Made by a program: the position numbers and the translations under genes | Assembly: GCF_018139145.2 (NCBI RefSeq) | Contig: NC_059481.1 | Coordinates: forward strand, 5,506,368 to 5,570,367 | Direction of reading: 5' to 3' | Source of the DNA: Gymnogyps californianus | Taxonomy: Eukaryota > Chordata > Aves > Accipitriformes > Cathartidae | Length of the DNA: 64,000 nt | Shown here: positions 1 to 13,200 of the stretch, piece after piece | Layout of the letters: each line of letters begins with the position of its first letter | Position numbering within the stretch: position 1 is the stretch's first letter | Notes under the pieces: generated by a model | Told to the model about the DNA's origin: nothing | Database searches by the model: none | The model's input: only the letters and a program-made list of their open reading frames with translations

Positions 1-110
1 AACTTGGAAAGGCTAACTGCTAATCACAGGTTCAGGTCTGCTAAAGATGAGGCCCAGTTCTGCTATGCTAACCCAACACAACTCTATAAATCATTAGTTT
101 TGAATATTCT

Positions 111-1216
111 TGTGGTGGGTTGATCCTGGTTGGATGCCAGGTGCCCACCAAAGCTGCTCTACCACTCCCCCTCCTCAACCAGACAGGGGACAGAAAATAT
201 AACAAAAGGCTCGTGGGTCCAGATAAGGACAAGGACAGATCACTCACCAATTACTGTCACAGGCAAAACAGACTCGACTTGGGGAAATTAGTTTAATTTA
301 TTACCAATCAAATCGGAGTAGGATGAGAAATAAAACCAAATCTTAAAAACACCTTCCCCCCACCCCTCCCTTTTTCCCGTGCTTAACTTTACTCCTGATT
401 TTCTCTACCTCCTCCCCCTGAGTGGCACAGGGGGACGGGGAATGGGGGTTTTGGTCAGTTCATCACATGTTGCTTCTGCCGCTCCTTCCTCCTCAGGGGG
501 AGGATGCCTGACACTCTTTCCCTGCTCCAGTGTGGGGTCCCTCCTACGGGAGACAGTCCTCCATGAACTTCTCCAACGTGACTCCTTCCCACAGGCTACA
601 GTTCTTCACAAACTGCTCCAGCGTGGGTCCCTTGCACGGGGTGCAGTCCTTCAGGAACAGACTCTGCTCCAGCACGGGTCCCCCGTGGGGTCACAAGTCC
701 TGCCAGCAAACCTGCTCCAGTGTGGGCTCCTCTCTCCCCATGGGGTCACAGGTCCTGCCAGGAGCCTGCTCCAGCGTGGGCTTCCCACAGGGTCACAGCC
801 TCCTTTGGGCGCATCCACGTGCTCTGGTGTGGGGTCCTCCATGGGCTGCAGGTGGAGATCTGCTCCACTGTGGACCTCCATGGGCGTCACCACGGGCTGC
901 AGGGGAATCTCTGCCCCGGGGCCTGGAGCACCTCCTCCCCCTCCTTCTTCACTGACCTTGGTGTCTGCGGAGTTGTTTCTCTTGCATATTCTCACTCCTG
1001 TCTTCTCCAGCTGCAGTTGCTGTTGTGCAGCAGGTTTTTTTCCTCTTCTTATCCCAGAGGCGCCACCACCATCGCTGATGGGCTCGGCCTTGGCCAGTGG
1101 TGGGTCAATCCTGGAGCCGGCTGGCATTGGACATGGGGGAAGCTTCTGGCATCTTCTCACAGAAGCCACCCCTGTAGCCCCCTGCTACCGAAACCTTACC
1201 AGGCAAACCCAGTACA
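111..1216 (-). mobile_element. Solo LTR of an avian ERVL-like endogenous retrovirus
   Basis: Read on the minus strand the element begins TGTACTGGGTTTGCCTGG and ends AACCCACCACA, so it has the TG...CA ends of an LTR. It is flanked by a perfect 5-bp target duplication, ATTCT, at 106-110 and 1217-1221. A 5-bp duplication fits class III (ERVL-type) integration. I recognise the body as a dispersed LTR family common in bird genomes, from memory rather than a search. An AATAAA polyadenylation signal lies on the minus strand at 302-297, near the 3' end, as expected for an LTR. No gag, pol or env sequence is attached, so this is a solo LTR left by recombination between two LTRs. It is far more GC-rich than its flanks. 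The class assignment is an inference from the duplication length; the LTR nature itself is well supported. Confidence 0.9.
522..900 (-). repeat. Degenerate tandem repeat inside the LTR, unit about 41-54 bp
   Basis: On the + strand a motif close to CTGCTCCAGCGTGGGTCC recurs at about 522, 568, 613, 664, 712, 766, 819 and 860. Spacings are 46, 45, 51, 48, 54, 53 and 41 bp. Units differ by substitutions and small indels, so this is an old, diverged minisatellite within the LTR body, probably in U3. Copy number in such arrays often differs between copies of a family. Confidence 0.75.
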
Positions 1217-1221
1217 ATTCT

Positions 1222-4200
1222 CAATACAGGTAATATATAGGTCTAATATATGCCTTCCTTAGTTAGCCTTACAATTCTGGAGAAACAATGCCTTGTTGTA
1301 TTTAACAGAATGAATAATAATAATGCCAAATAATTTGATAGCCAGAAGATGCTAAAAACCTGTCTAGGACAATAAATATTAGCTCTAGATTCATTAGATG
1401 GAAACTGCTGTAGTTGAGCGATACTTAGTTTATAGCAGTAAATGAAGCATTAGCTGGATTTTCAGAGTAAACGTGAACGATGGTTTAGATCTGTAAAGGG
1501 TGGAATGAGCCTCCTGCTATATTAAGTGCAATTGAGTATTTGTCTTGGTAAACAATAGAGAGGCTGGAAAAATAATCAAAATCCTGCAGTCTGAAGTGAA
1601 TTTAGCAAGCAAAAACATGGCTAATAAAACATGGAAATCAGTACTTCAAATGAAATAGCCCACTGTAAAATCCATTTAACACCATGAGCTGCCAGAAAGT
1701 GGGGGGGGGTTTCAGCTTCAATTTTAAAAAGATAAACCCCATTCATCCTGGGATGTGTAGAGCGGTAGGTCTTAAGAGTTTGTAGCTGCCGTATTTTGCT
1801 TCATGCAGCTTTCATGCAATGCTGGGAAAAGAAAGGATGTGATCTATACTATATAGTACAGAATTTCTGTAAGGATTCAACTAGTTAGTTGCAATTCAGC
1901 ATGCCAGCTAAAAGGCAGTGACCATGATTTGTGCCATAAGTAAACAGAACAATTTTATAATCAATTAATTGACTTTGTTGTAACTGATGGAAAGGCTTTA
2001 CAATCAGCACAATATGTTCAAATCATCCCTTTCTCACAAAGAAACAGAGCAGCAGGCTGTGCCTGCTGGAGACTGTGCAGAGCCCTGTTGTGTAAGCCAG
2101 TCAATAAAGAATTACAGTAATCTAATCCTGAAGAAAGACAAAAGTGTAAATAGCCTTTTCAAAGGCTTCCTGAGATGGAAATGACAACTACTTGGCAATA
2201 GCCTTTTCAGATGGTCCAGAGATGATGATGTAGTGGAGATGAAATACTTCTCTGTGGTCTAACATGATTCTCAAATGTTTCCATCTCCCAAAGAAAGCCC
2301 TTGATTGCAAATTGCAAAAATATGTGGTGGAGGAATAACCTCCTTTGAGCTTCACAGCCAAGAGGCAGCATGACTGCTTTGTTCAAGGGAAGTTTGACAC
2401 AGAGGATTGAACATCCACCAAAAATGCTACTGCTGATGTTATGTGGCCTGCATCTGTAGGAATTATGTGAATTCTAGAGATGGACAAGCTTACATACTGC
2501 TTGCTCAGAGAATCATCGCTCTTCAGGCCACAATGTGACATATACCCTGTCCCTAATGTGGAACTTTTTTGTCATCTTTAGGGTGCAGAAGGGACTCACT
2601 GAATCTTTTACAGTGAGCAAAATTAGGTTGCAGTCTTTGCTCCATACAGGGCTTTGAGCTGAACTTTTGGACAACTTAAACTCATCGTTGCTGATTTTTA
2701 AAAGGCTTGAGAGAGTTTCTCTTAATGTCTTTGAAAAGACATTTTCCATTTCATGCTCAGAGTTTTTAGGAGTGTAATGCTATCTGATAGAGCAATAACG
2801 TCTATTACAACCACGGTAAGGATTTGACACTTGTAGTCCTCTGGAAGAGGTGGACACTGTCCCTTATGACAGTCTCTAAAGAAATAAGCTGGAGAATGTG
2901 TTTTGCTTTTGTCTGCAAAGCTTGCCTTTTTCATGGCATAAGCATGTCTCTAGAATGCAAGCCTTCCATCAGAGCCTGACAGAAAGAGGTTACCTTTCCC
3001 ATTATCAAATATGGGCAAAGGAATCTCATTCTTGAGCTAGATCCTGCTGTGTTACTCTATGTACTTCCAGTGCTTTCTATGTGAACACAAATGGAGCTTT
3101 GCAAGGGAGAACTTAGAATCTGTGAACATGCTTGCCTGCTTCTACAGATACCAGAAAACATCAAAACAGATCAAAATGCAATTATGCATACACTTGAATT
3201 TCATATCAACTCCTTAAGGTGCTGCTTCCACTAGCAGCAAATTCAAGTATCCAAATGAATTGTGGTGAGATCTTGAAGAGACAAGGATGGGCCTGCTTCA
3301 AAGGGCACAAGGCAGCTACAGACTTCCTGTAATACAAGCAGTGGATGTTAGAAGTCCAGCTATACAGTGTCATTTCAAGCATTGCGTTTTGTATAAGATG
3401 TATGCATTCCTGGATTCTGCTTTTTCCTCAGCTTTAGTCTATATCCTAAAAATTTGAAGTAGAGATACACAGATACTCTTTCAAGTTAAACTTTCTAATT
3501 TTTAATTGGTGCTCCCTAAGTCTTGATGAATCAGGGGAAAAAAAACCTTTCTATATCTTCCTTGTCTTTTTTTTTGAGGAAATAAGAGGAGAGCAGCATC
3601 TCTGACTTTTAATCAGAATACAGTGCTCCTTTTCAAAGCCTTCTGCTTGGCGAAACAGTGAAGGTTGCAGGGATCAAAAGGGTGGGAAAAGGGTGCAGCT
3701 GAGATTGTGTCACAGATCTAGCATAAACTCTACCATGAAAATAAGACAACCATTGAAACTTCAAGGTTGAACCAGAAATAAGAGACAGAGCATAAAGCTG
3801 AGATGGAGAAAATATTTCAGGAGAATGAAATGCATTAAAAATAATTGGAGAAGGAAGAGGACCAGTGAGAAATGGTGAGTGACAAAAGAAATGGTAAGAA
3901 ATAAAGGCTAAACCAGAGACCAAAAAGGAAGAAAACATATGTAGAGTGAAGTTAGTTTTCTTGAAAATAACTGAAGTAATTAAACTGTATTGAAAAATGG
4001 AAGAAAAAAGGTTCTTAAGCATAAAGATTATCTATAAAGTAATTTTTAAATCCACAAATTCATTGCAATTTTGCTAGCATTTGTTCTTACTGCACTCTTC
4101 TGGTGTCTGTTTGCTTATGTATATGTTTATCATGTGGTATATGTTTATAGGAATGTGCTTATAAAACTACTATCTTAATTGAAGCAGACACTGATAAAGA

Positions 4201-7200
4201 GCACTGATAATGTTGTAGAGACAATTGGTAAAAATATATAAAAAAAAAAACAACCCACAATGCAAAAATGATAATTTCTTTAAAGTTTGAAGACTACATG
4301 GCACGTAAGGCAGGAAATACACTCATTGCATGAAAAATACATTTTTATTTTTTTCGTATGAAGTAGTAATATCATGGGGAAAAATAGTGCGTTATTGTAT
4401 AATCAAAGGCTACAGTATTTTTTCATGAGAGAGTAAGAGTAAACTGATGGCTTTTAGAATAAAAAGACGTTTCTTTGATTTTTTTTTTTGCAAGCTGATG
4501 TTCTTATAGTTTGACTTGTTTGACTTTTTGCTCAGTTTGGTTTTTTCTGGTGTTACCGCCCTATTTTTTTATGAAAATCTGGTATGGCATTTCAGTACAA
4601 CTTAACATTCATATTTGACCTCAAGGTAAGCATTTACTAAAACTGCATTTGATAAAATGAAATTTGGAGACTCCTTTTAAAATGCATACTGGAGGAGCTG
4701 CTGTAAATAAGTGCTTCTTTGTAGCATTAGCAAATCAAATACTGAACTACTAAGGACTCTGGAAAGAATGCTGACAATAAATTGTCACTGAAATTTATTA
4801 TTTTTCTGAAAACCAGTTCATCTGCCCCAGTTTGCTCAGAGTAGGCTAAGTAACACCAAGCAGTATGATTTCAATTGTATGAGTGTATGTACAGTCATGT
4901 CATTGTGGTGTAATAAGTAAGTAAATCTAAAAACCCCCACCCTTATCTAAGTTTATGTTGATATAAAATCTGTGTCAAGATCATCTCTAAATATTTAAGA
5001 TACATTTAAGAAATTTGATGTTTAAGAAAATCTGAAGAGAGTTTTAAAACAAAAAGGATGATGAAAAGTATTAATGAAAATATTTTTATAGGTCAGCATT
5101 TTCTGGGATTGCTTTCTGTAAGCCTGAATTTGGAAGTCTTTATTCATTGGTACAATGACTAAGAAGAATTTCTTAGACGTCTAATCAGTAAAAAGTTCCT
5201 TTGGGGATTTTCTTGTCTATATTGTATGAAAATTATGTGGAATTTAATTTTGCAGCAGGGAATAGAAGATGAGGCTGTGATAACATGGTGGGGTAGGACA
5301 AATAAAGTTCTTGCTATAGGTGCTCCTTAAAAACCAGAACTGAGTATATCAAGGCTTAATCTAAAGCCAACTCTTATATGAAGAGTCTAAGTCTTACAGT
5401 CTGAAAGTAATGATTTGGAAATCTTTTTGCACAAAGAAAAAGAAACATTAATGCATTAGGGTAAAAATGCAAGAAGTTTTGTCTTTCTCTAAAGCTTTGA
5501 AGAATGTCTTAGACAAGGTGTGATGTTTGCACTTGAGTTTTGGAAAATATGGAAAACCTTAGGTTTTGCAGTGTATCTTTTAACTAGAGGCACTCAATTC
5601 AGTTTGCGATCAGTTTTACCTCTTTTTAGAGTCAAAAGCAGTTGCATCCAAATTTTCCCACTAAAGAATAGGATGAGCTGTCCAAATTATGCAATGTGTA
5701 GAAGTCTATCTGATTGGCTTATCTCTGGTTTTTGGAGGGAAAAAAAAAACCACACCGCAAAACCAAATTTAGCTTGCAGTTAAGGATAGATTAGAAGAGA
5801 ACTGTCATGACCTCTGTTACTGTATATTTTATTAGTTTCCTTAAAACACTCCTGAAATTCGAGTTTGGTGCAGGAAAATGCCTTTTTTTGCCTTTAAAGA
5901 ATTGTTCTATTCTGTAAGTACATAGTGCCTTTGTGTCTATTAATTTAATAATAGCTGAGAGTGCTTCCTTCCTTGAAGGCTTGGTCCCAGTCTCTTTTTC
6001 TACAACTGGGCTGAATGCTCACAATATATCAATTGAGGATAACACCTATATAACTTCTGCTTTCCTTACACTCTTAATTGCAGTAAGAGAATTGCATATT
6101 AATATAGAAAGAGGCCTGGGAAGTATTTCTTCTGCATTTAGTCAGGATTTAAACAAAAAGACAAATAGGAAAGCATTAAGTTGGGAGTGGGTAGTCAGTA
6201 TCTGCCCTAGACAGAGCATGCTGTGAGTGAATGCTGGAAAATACTGATTAAAGTCAAACTACAATCTGAACAGAGATTTTACATATGAAAATGTGTTAAA
6301 CCAGCTAACAAGCTTTGGAGAGGTAATAGGCTCATATCCATAATACTTAACTTAAGAATTAACTACTGCATATGTCCTGCAAATATTTTTATGGTAGAAT
6401 ATATTAAGGAAATTGAAATCTTCTTGTGAATAACTTGAAGATAAATCATAAATTCTCAGTTTTAATATTGCTGCATATAGCTATGAAAATCAGGTATCTT
6501 TAAGAGACTTGTGTATTCAGTATGTCCTACAAGTTGTTTGGCGAAATGCAGATTCATTCTAGTCAATCTACTAAACCCAGTTGTGAGATACAAGCTCGGA
6601 TGAGAAGATGCCAATATACTATCATATAAAAATTAAAAATTATGCATGTAAAATGACCAGCTCTTCAATGCAAATGGTTTCCCATAGTGATAGTCGTTGT
6701 GTAGAATTTCCAGAAACACAAACAAGGGGAGGGGTGATATATAAGTTTTATGGCACACTGGCTGAAAAGTGACATCTTTTGAAATGAGATTTTTCTTGTA
6801 ATCTCTGGTTGAATTAATATTTTCTAGAGACTGCAACTCACTATTTAGTAATGGTTTTGTAATGTTATTTGACCACTGAATAGATGATAGTGATCTTGAG
6901 CTAAACAAACCTTTACAAATCTTAAAGAACAGAACTATGAACAAAGTCACATTTTATGTTTTTGGAATAATCAGTCAGACATTTTTACCATCTGGTGGTG
7001 TTTGTTAATTTGTAGGTTGGTAATACAGCTATTCCTGGAATAGCATCACACACAAATGCAAACAGGGCCATAACGAAAAGGTAAAACTCTCAGCTAAAGT
7101 TTAATAAAGGTGAATTCTTGGTAAAAATATCTAGTCAAGAAGCAGAACTCCAGTATGGAATAAAATAAAAAAGCCTGAGGAGTATGGGTGAAGGGGAGGG

Positions 7201-10200
7201 GAGCGTGAAAACTGTCACTTGTGTGTGTGCAGCAAAATAATACGTTGCAACCATGTGTCATGACTGACAGCTTTGTAATTCATCCTGCTTGTATGTGAAG
7301 AGGAGCCAAGTTCAGTTGCTTAGCTCACAGAAACAGACCAACCCTTTTTCACAATTCTTGAAGTCAGTGGAAGTTTTAAGTTAGTAAGATGGGAGCTGGG
7401 GCCTTTGTATTTTTCAGTCTTTCCACCTAAAGCTTTAGGTTGAAACAATTGTGAAACACTGCCAAGGCTAATGTATTTCATAAGAGTCTGGGTGAAAAGA
7501 ATGATTTGCGCCTCTGCTCTAGGAGAAATACCCACATGTCAGCGGTGCCTTCCAGAACTTTAGCTTTGCCTAGGTAGCTGCCTTTATAGACATGGTAAAC
7601 TGCACTTTTGTGCATGATTTTCAGGTATATAAATAGGCCTAGTTTCTAAGAAGTTAAGCCTTTTAATTCTGTATTAGTTCAGAGAAAGGGAAAAGATACG
7701 CAGTCTGTCTCTCACTCTTTCTCTTGTACTTACCCCAATTTTTATTTTAAGTTTTTTCCAAGACTTACAGTACTTGTAAAAATGTGTAGCAGCTGAGCTT
7801 TTCTCATCAAGCATCTCTTGGGGCCAGAACTCAATCAGATGAGATGGCCAAACCAGATGCACCAAACTCTTATTATTCTTTTCCTCCAGGCCTGAGAACT
7901 CTGCTTACATTTGCCTAAATACAGCTATGACACAGCCTACCTTCTTATTTTGACAAGAAACTTAAAACAAGTTTTAATTAAAAGACTATTTGATTTTTTT
8001 AGAGTGCCTGCGATATTAATATTCTTTGTCTGACATTTCAAATACTTTTCTTATTGTAATTTCCTCAACTGAAAGAGGTTTAAAGCAGCAAAGAGCATAA
8101 ATTATATCTTGTTTTACACTATAAACTTTGAGGTGTGAAAGTTCTCCCAAATGTACCTTTTAAATAGCTCTTTTGTATGTGGAAAAAGTAACATTGAAAC
8201 ATATTTTGAGTCAGATAAAAATGCTGAATATTATATTTTTCAGCTCAATGGTTTTCATTATGAATGGTAAATATTTAGACTTTTTTTAGGAACCATATAC
8301 CACTTTTTGTGCATTCTCAAAATAATTGTTACAGGAGTGTTTTCCAGTGCAACTGTGTAAGACTAAGATACAACACAAAGCAGGAAAAAAACCAAAGACT
8401 TTCTAAAATACTGCTGTGTCTGTAATTCTTGTCTGAGCCTTGGGGGTACACTATCTTTATAGCAATGACTGCTGAAAAGTTGCAGGATGCTTCTAGTGAA
8501 CCAGGCATTCAGACGTTATCATTTCAGTAGATAGCAGCTAGTGTCAGCAGTAGCAGCAAAACCTTTTTGCAGTGAGGACTTTTTTTTAGGCACTGTGTGG
8601 AGCACAGCCTGTTTCTCTTTTGCATGTCTGTGGTGAATCTGGTGTCAGGTGGTGCAAGTGTCACTGAACTCAAAACCAAATGCAACAGTTTAAATACCAA
8701 TTGCAAGTAAACTACAATCACAGGGACAGAGATGGAAGCATTTACTGGATTGAGATTGTATATAACTATCTAGGAAGTAGACTAGAAATTATGAGCATTT
8801 TTAGCAGCCTCATGACAGTTCCCCAAAAAAGGAGGGTAATGAGTTGAAGCTGGCCCATTTCATTTAAAAGCAGAGCTGAGCAATTAAACCAATACAAGGG
8901 CACATCCATTAGATTTGAGCAAAACTTCCTCTGCTTACCGTGGACCTCTTGAGATGGATTGAACTATGGTCAAATCAACACTGGTTAGGTGGGTAATGTT
9001 GGGAGGGTAATTTGCATCTAAACCTGGGAAGTTTCTCTGCTCTGTAGAGCTTGCCTCTGAAGGTTCCTAGCTGGGGTCAGTGCACAACGGGGCTATGACC
9101 ACGTTCCTCTCAGAACCTCTGCTTCCCCTGTGTATATTGCAGCTGGTTTTGTGAAATGCTGTGAGAAACAATGTCTCCTGGCTCCCAGCTCCCACTGAAT
9201 TTTAACTTCAACAGAAGCTGGGGATACAGAAGGATGTGCAGGCTGTTGCCCATCATAGAGAAGCAAGTTGCTAATTTGCTTCTGGAAAGGCACTGGCTTC
9301 CTACTCACAGTTTCTGCTTACTAAGAGTTCAGTAAGAGCTGGGAGCTCCTGGTACTCAAAGGTGCGATAGTGCCAATCAGCAAACTTGTCTCTGTGGAAG
9401 CAATGGCTGTCCCTGAGCCATTGTAGGCGTGGGAACTGCAGCCTCACGCTGCTACAGGATGGACTTTTTTGGTTTTGGGGGGCTGGGAAGGAAGAGCCAA
9501 ACTGACATCCAAGCCAAACTGTAACTGGTTACTGCAGCTGTCTGTGCATGTTCTGGATGCCTTCCCCCAGAAGGGCAAGTATCGGTGACAGTGATATTTG
9601 CACCTTAGTTCATGCCACTTTAAGCGAGTTAACTACCTAATCAAGTCTGCTCTTCACTGCTTTTATAATGGGAAATGGTTTGTAGGTATGTATCTTACGG
9701 AGCAGTACGTAACTAATAGGTTATAGACTCACACCATTCTCTTTCTCTCTTGTCCTCTGGACAGTGGAGAGAGCTTCAAGAACAGAAGTTGAAAGTGTAT
9801 CTACCTGATGCTCCCCTGTGTAAAAGATGCGGACCTCAGGTGGAGGAGGAATTAGAGGCGTCCTAAAATGTTTGTGAGAGCTCTAACTGCTGAGCTATTA
9901 GATGAAGAAAGAGTTCTTCCCATAGCTATTTGTAAGACAGATGTACCCTCTGTTTTGTGATAGAAAAAGCCCCTCAGTATTGGAAGTTCAGAGAGCTGGG
10001 GCAGCTATCTCCCTGCAGTGAGGATTGCTCACCTGGTGTCTGCAGCCTTGAGACATCTGTTACTATGCATGAACCTCATCTCTGTCTAACTCTCCTTCTG
10101 CACTGGAGAGAAACCCTGGGCACTTAACTGGGCACTGGGGGTTGTTTTAAGCCTTGTGTCACTGTGAGTTAGACATTGTGAAGCTCAGTGTCACTGTGCA

Positions 10201-13200
10201 GAAGCCTTTTTGTGAATTCTGTTCCAAAGTCTCATGAGGGCTTTTGAAAATACTTAATTTTTTTCTACGCCTGATTTTCAAAGGTGGTGCAGGAGCCTCT
10301 ACTGCAAAGGGACTTGAACCTCATGATCTACAGACAATCAGCACTATACAAAAATAATTCTCGGGTTTTGCACCAATGTAACCATTCTCAGTATTATTAT
10401 GTGATATTCTATCTTGATATGAACTCTGCAAGTAGTCTTTATTCTCATCTTCCCATTTCATACATTGTACCAATGCCTTTGAGAAAAATCTGGGTGAGCC
10501 AGTGGAAAAACCTTTATTCTGAATAAATGAGACCTAATTGAAATTTGTCAGAAAACTAAATGCTCAGAACATTCCTTTAAGAAATGAGAGTTTCAGGACA
10601 TCTGTTGTTTTTTCTAGACTTGCATAAACCTGGGTGATATTTACGAAGCTGTGTAGCTCCCCTTGATTGAAAACCTGAGTGACAGTATCAAACCTCATTT
10701 GTATCTTTTATCCAAACTTCACCATACTACTATTAAGGTATGACTTTCTAGATGCATAGCGTAGCCCATAATAAGTTGATAAAAGGTCAATGACTAGAGT
10801 ATATTTTCCTAAGTTGTCTTAGTATAGCTGAGATGGATGCAAATGAGATGTTCACAGCTACTTTTAGCTATGAAAAGTGATAAAAGTGAAAACTGAAAAA
10901 AGTACCAAAATGAGTCGTTTATTATGATTACCAGAACCCAGAAAGTGGCATTTAGTTTTTTATTTATCTGTTATTCAGTAAATCTTTCTTACTTTATGAA
11001 GACTAAAACCCACTATTTTTCCCCCTAGAGATCTTCCTAAGGTTCCAATACAGAATGCAGTTCTATCTGCTTCTTCTGGCTTCTTTAATGGTGCATAGAA
11101 ACTATAAACAGGAGATGATTTTTGCCTTTCTGGGAATGCTCAACAGATTAATATATGGCTGTTATTCTAGCTTCTATTTATTTATTTTATTACATCATAT
11201 AAAAGACCCCCACCAGAGAAGAGGAAAAGCATCTGAATCCCTTATATGGAGAAGTAACTTGAGAAAGCTGCATTTTAGCTTGTGCAGCATAATTAAACCC
11301 ACTAATGAGTTAAAGCATAAATATAGAATCAAATAACATAGAAGACTTTATACTCTGTATTGAAGCATCTATCAAGCTATATGCCTATAGCCCTGTACTT
11401 TGTTAGAATGTCTTAAAAGTCCAAGTGTGATTCAAAATTATCCTTGAAAGTCTGCAGCTGGAGCATCCTTCTAAGTGTATAAGAGGTCCTTCTAAAATGT
11501 AGGAGGTAGTTGTAGCACACCAGTGGGGTAATATCCCAGCTCAGCAATTTCTCTTTGTCCCTCTGAGCATTTCAGAAGCAAAAAACTTGACAAATAGCAA
11601 CTCAGATGGAACCAACCTCTTAGTACGAGTCCCCAGTGCAACTTCAGCTGGGCAAGCTGCAATTCACAAGTTCTAGCTCCTCAACATCTTCAGCTTGATA
11701 AATCCATATACAGCACAAAAGTAGTTCTAGCTGGGCTGTTCTTAAGATCTGAAAGCACCTCCTTAGCTTAATGCGAAAGACACTGGTCTGTGGGCCTGAC
11801 AACAGCCAGCCTCCAATAAGGTCCTGCTGTTGTTAACAACTTGTTAGGAAGCCTAGACTTGCTTCTTTGACTTGCTCTGTAAGTGCAGGTATCCAGATTG
11901 AAACTGTGTTTGCACACATGAAAAGCCTGGTGTTTGAGAAGTCTCTTTAAGATGAACCTAGCTCTGGATTTCCTACTCCTTTCCTCCATTTGCACATGAT
12001 CTCAAGTGTACCAAGTTTGGGGAACATTCAGGACATAATGCAAATCTCAATTTTTATTTTTGTATTTGAAAACAACTGTAAAATTGCAGTGAGTGGAAAA
12101 ACTGCTGGGACAACTTAATGTGCTTGCTACTGGGTTTGCGTTATGTCGTGTCTGACTACTGTGTTTTCTGGGCTTGAATTTTGCTGTTTGTTAATGAGTA
12201 TCAGGATCCTTCCTATTTCATGGATACCTCTGAGCATTTTGACTGACCAGGCAGAACATTGTCTACAGCAGGAATTTGTAAAGTATCGTCATGGAATGAT
12301 GTCCTTCAGAATTGCCTCTCTCAGGAGCAAGTGGCTTGCAATTAACTTTGCCAAATGAATTGCAGTGGCCAAATGAATTTTGGCTGTACTCAATAGACTA
12401 CCTGATCACCAAAGCTGCAGTGGATAGGAGCTCTCTCCCAGCTACCCAGGGACTTGTGTGAGGGCCTGTGTTCCAGGGACTGGAGCAGTCACTTGCTCAG
12501 AGCCTGCAGGTTTAAGGCTTGCATGTTCATGATTCCAGAAGAATCCCCCCATCCCACTAGTCTGCAAGGCAGGGAGAAGATACGGAAAAAATCTGTTCCA
12601 AAGGTATGCTGATACTGGGAATGCAGTAACTCTTTATTTCTGAGGGTACAGGGGGAAAAACAATACTGTCTGACAGATGGTTTTGGAGTGGTGTGGTTCC
12701 TAGCTTGTTGCTGATTAGGCCTTCTTTGAGTAAAAAGTGGGGCAGTCCTGCTTGCGGCACAAAAATTGTGGAATTGCCTCTTATGAGCAAGTCTGAGGGT
12801 GATAGGGGAGCAGTAATCCTTTTCTTCCTAATGAAGCTACAGAGGTGTGCACAAGTTAGTCCATCCAAAAATTGCTCTTTCTGGAGTTAAAACAGGAAGG
12901 GAGATAAAGCAGAGTTAGCAGATTTTTCTTTTCATCCTTTTTAGGAGTCTACAAGTGTGGCGCTGAGTTCATAATTAGAAGAACTGTGAGAAACAGTCTG
13001 GTAAATGATCGAATGTAAATGCACATCTTTGAATGACGCCAGTAATATTGTGGACCCGTTTAGTAATCTACGAGGCTTCTTGGGGGGAACTGCAGAAATT
13101 TACTAATTAGCTTCATCTTTTCAATGTGTGGAGAACATATTGCTATTAATGGGTTTCATAGCACTTTCTGAACTGCACTGCAATCTGACCTTTTCTTCTT

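Noticed and set aside
379..1262. Plus-strand frames of 284, 141 and 180 codons
   Set aside because: All lie within the antisense of the solo LTR and follow its tandem repeat; not genes.
3633..4022. 129-codon minus-strand frame
   Set aside because: The plus strand is purine-rich here, which depletes stop codons on the complement; the translation is hydrophobic noise.
5085..5095. Near-consensus ROR response element TTTATAGGTCA
   Set aside because: One mismatch in the A/T-rich half, isolated and 21 kb upstream; such matches are expected by chance in AT-rich DNA.
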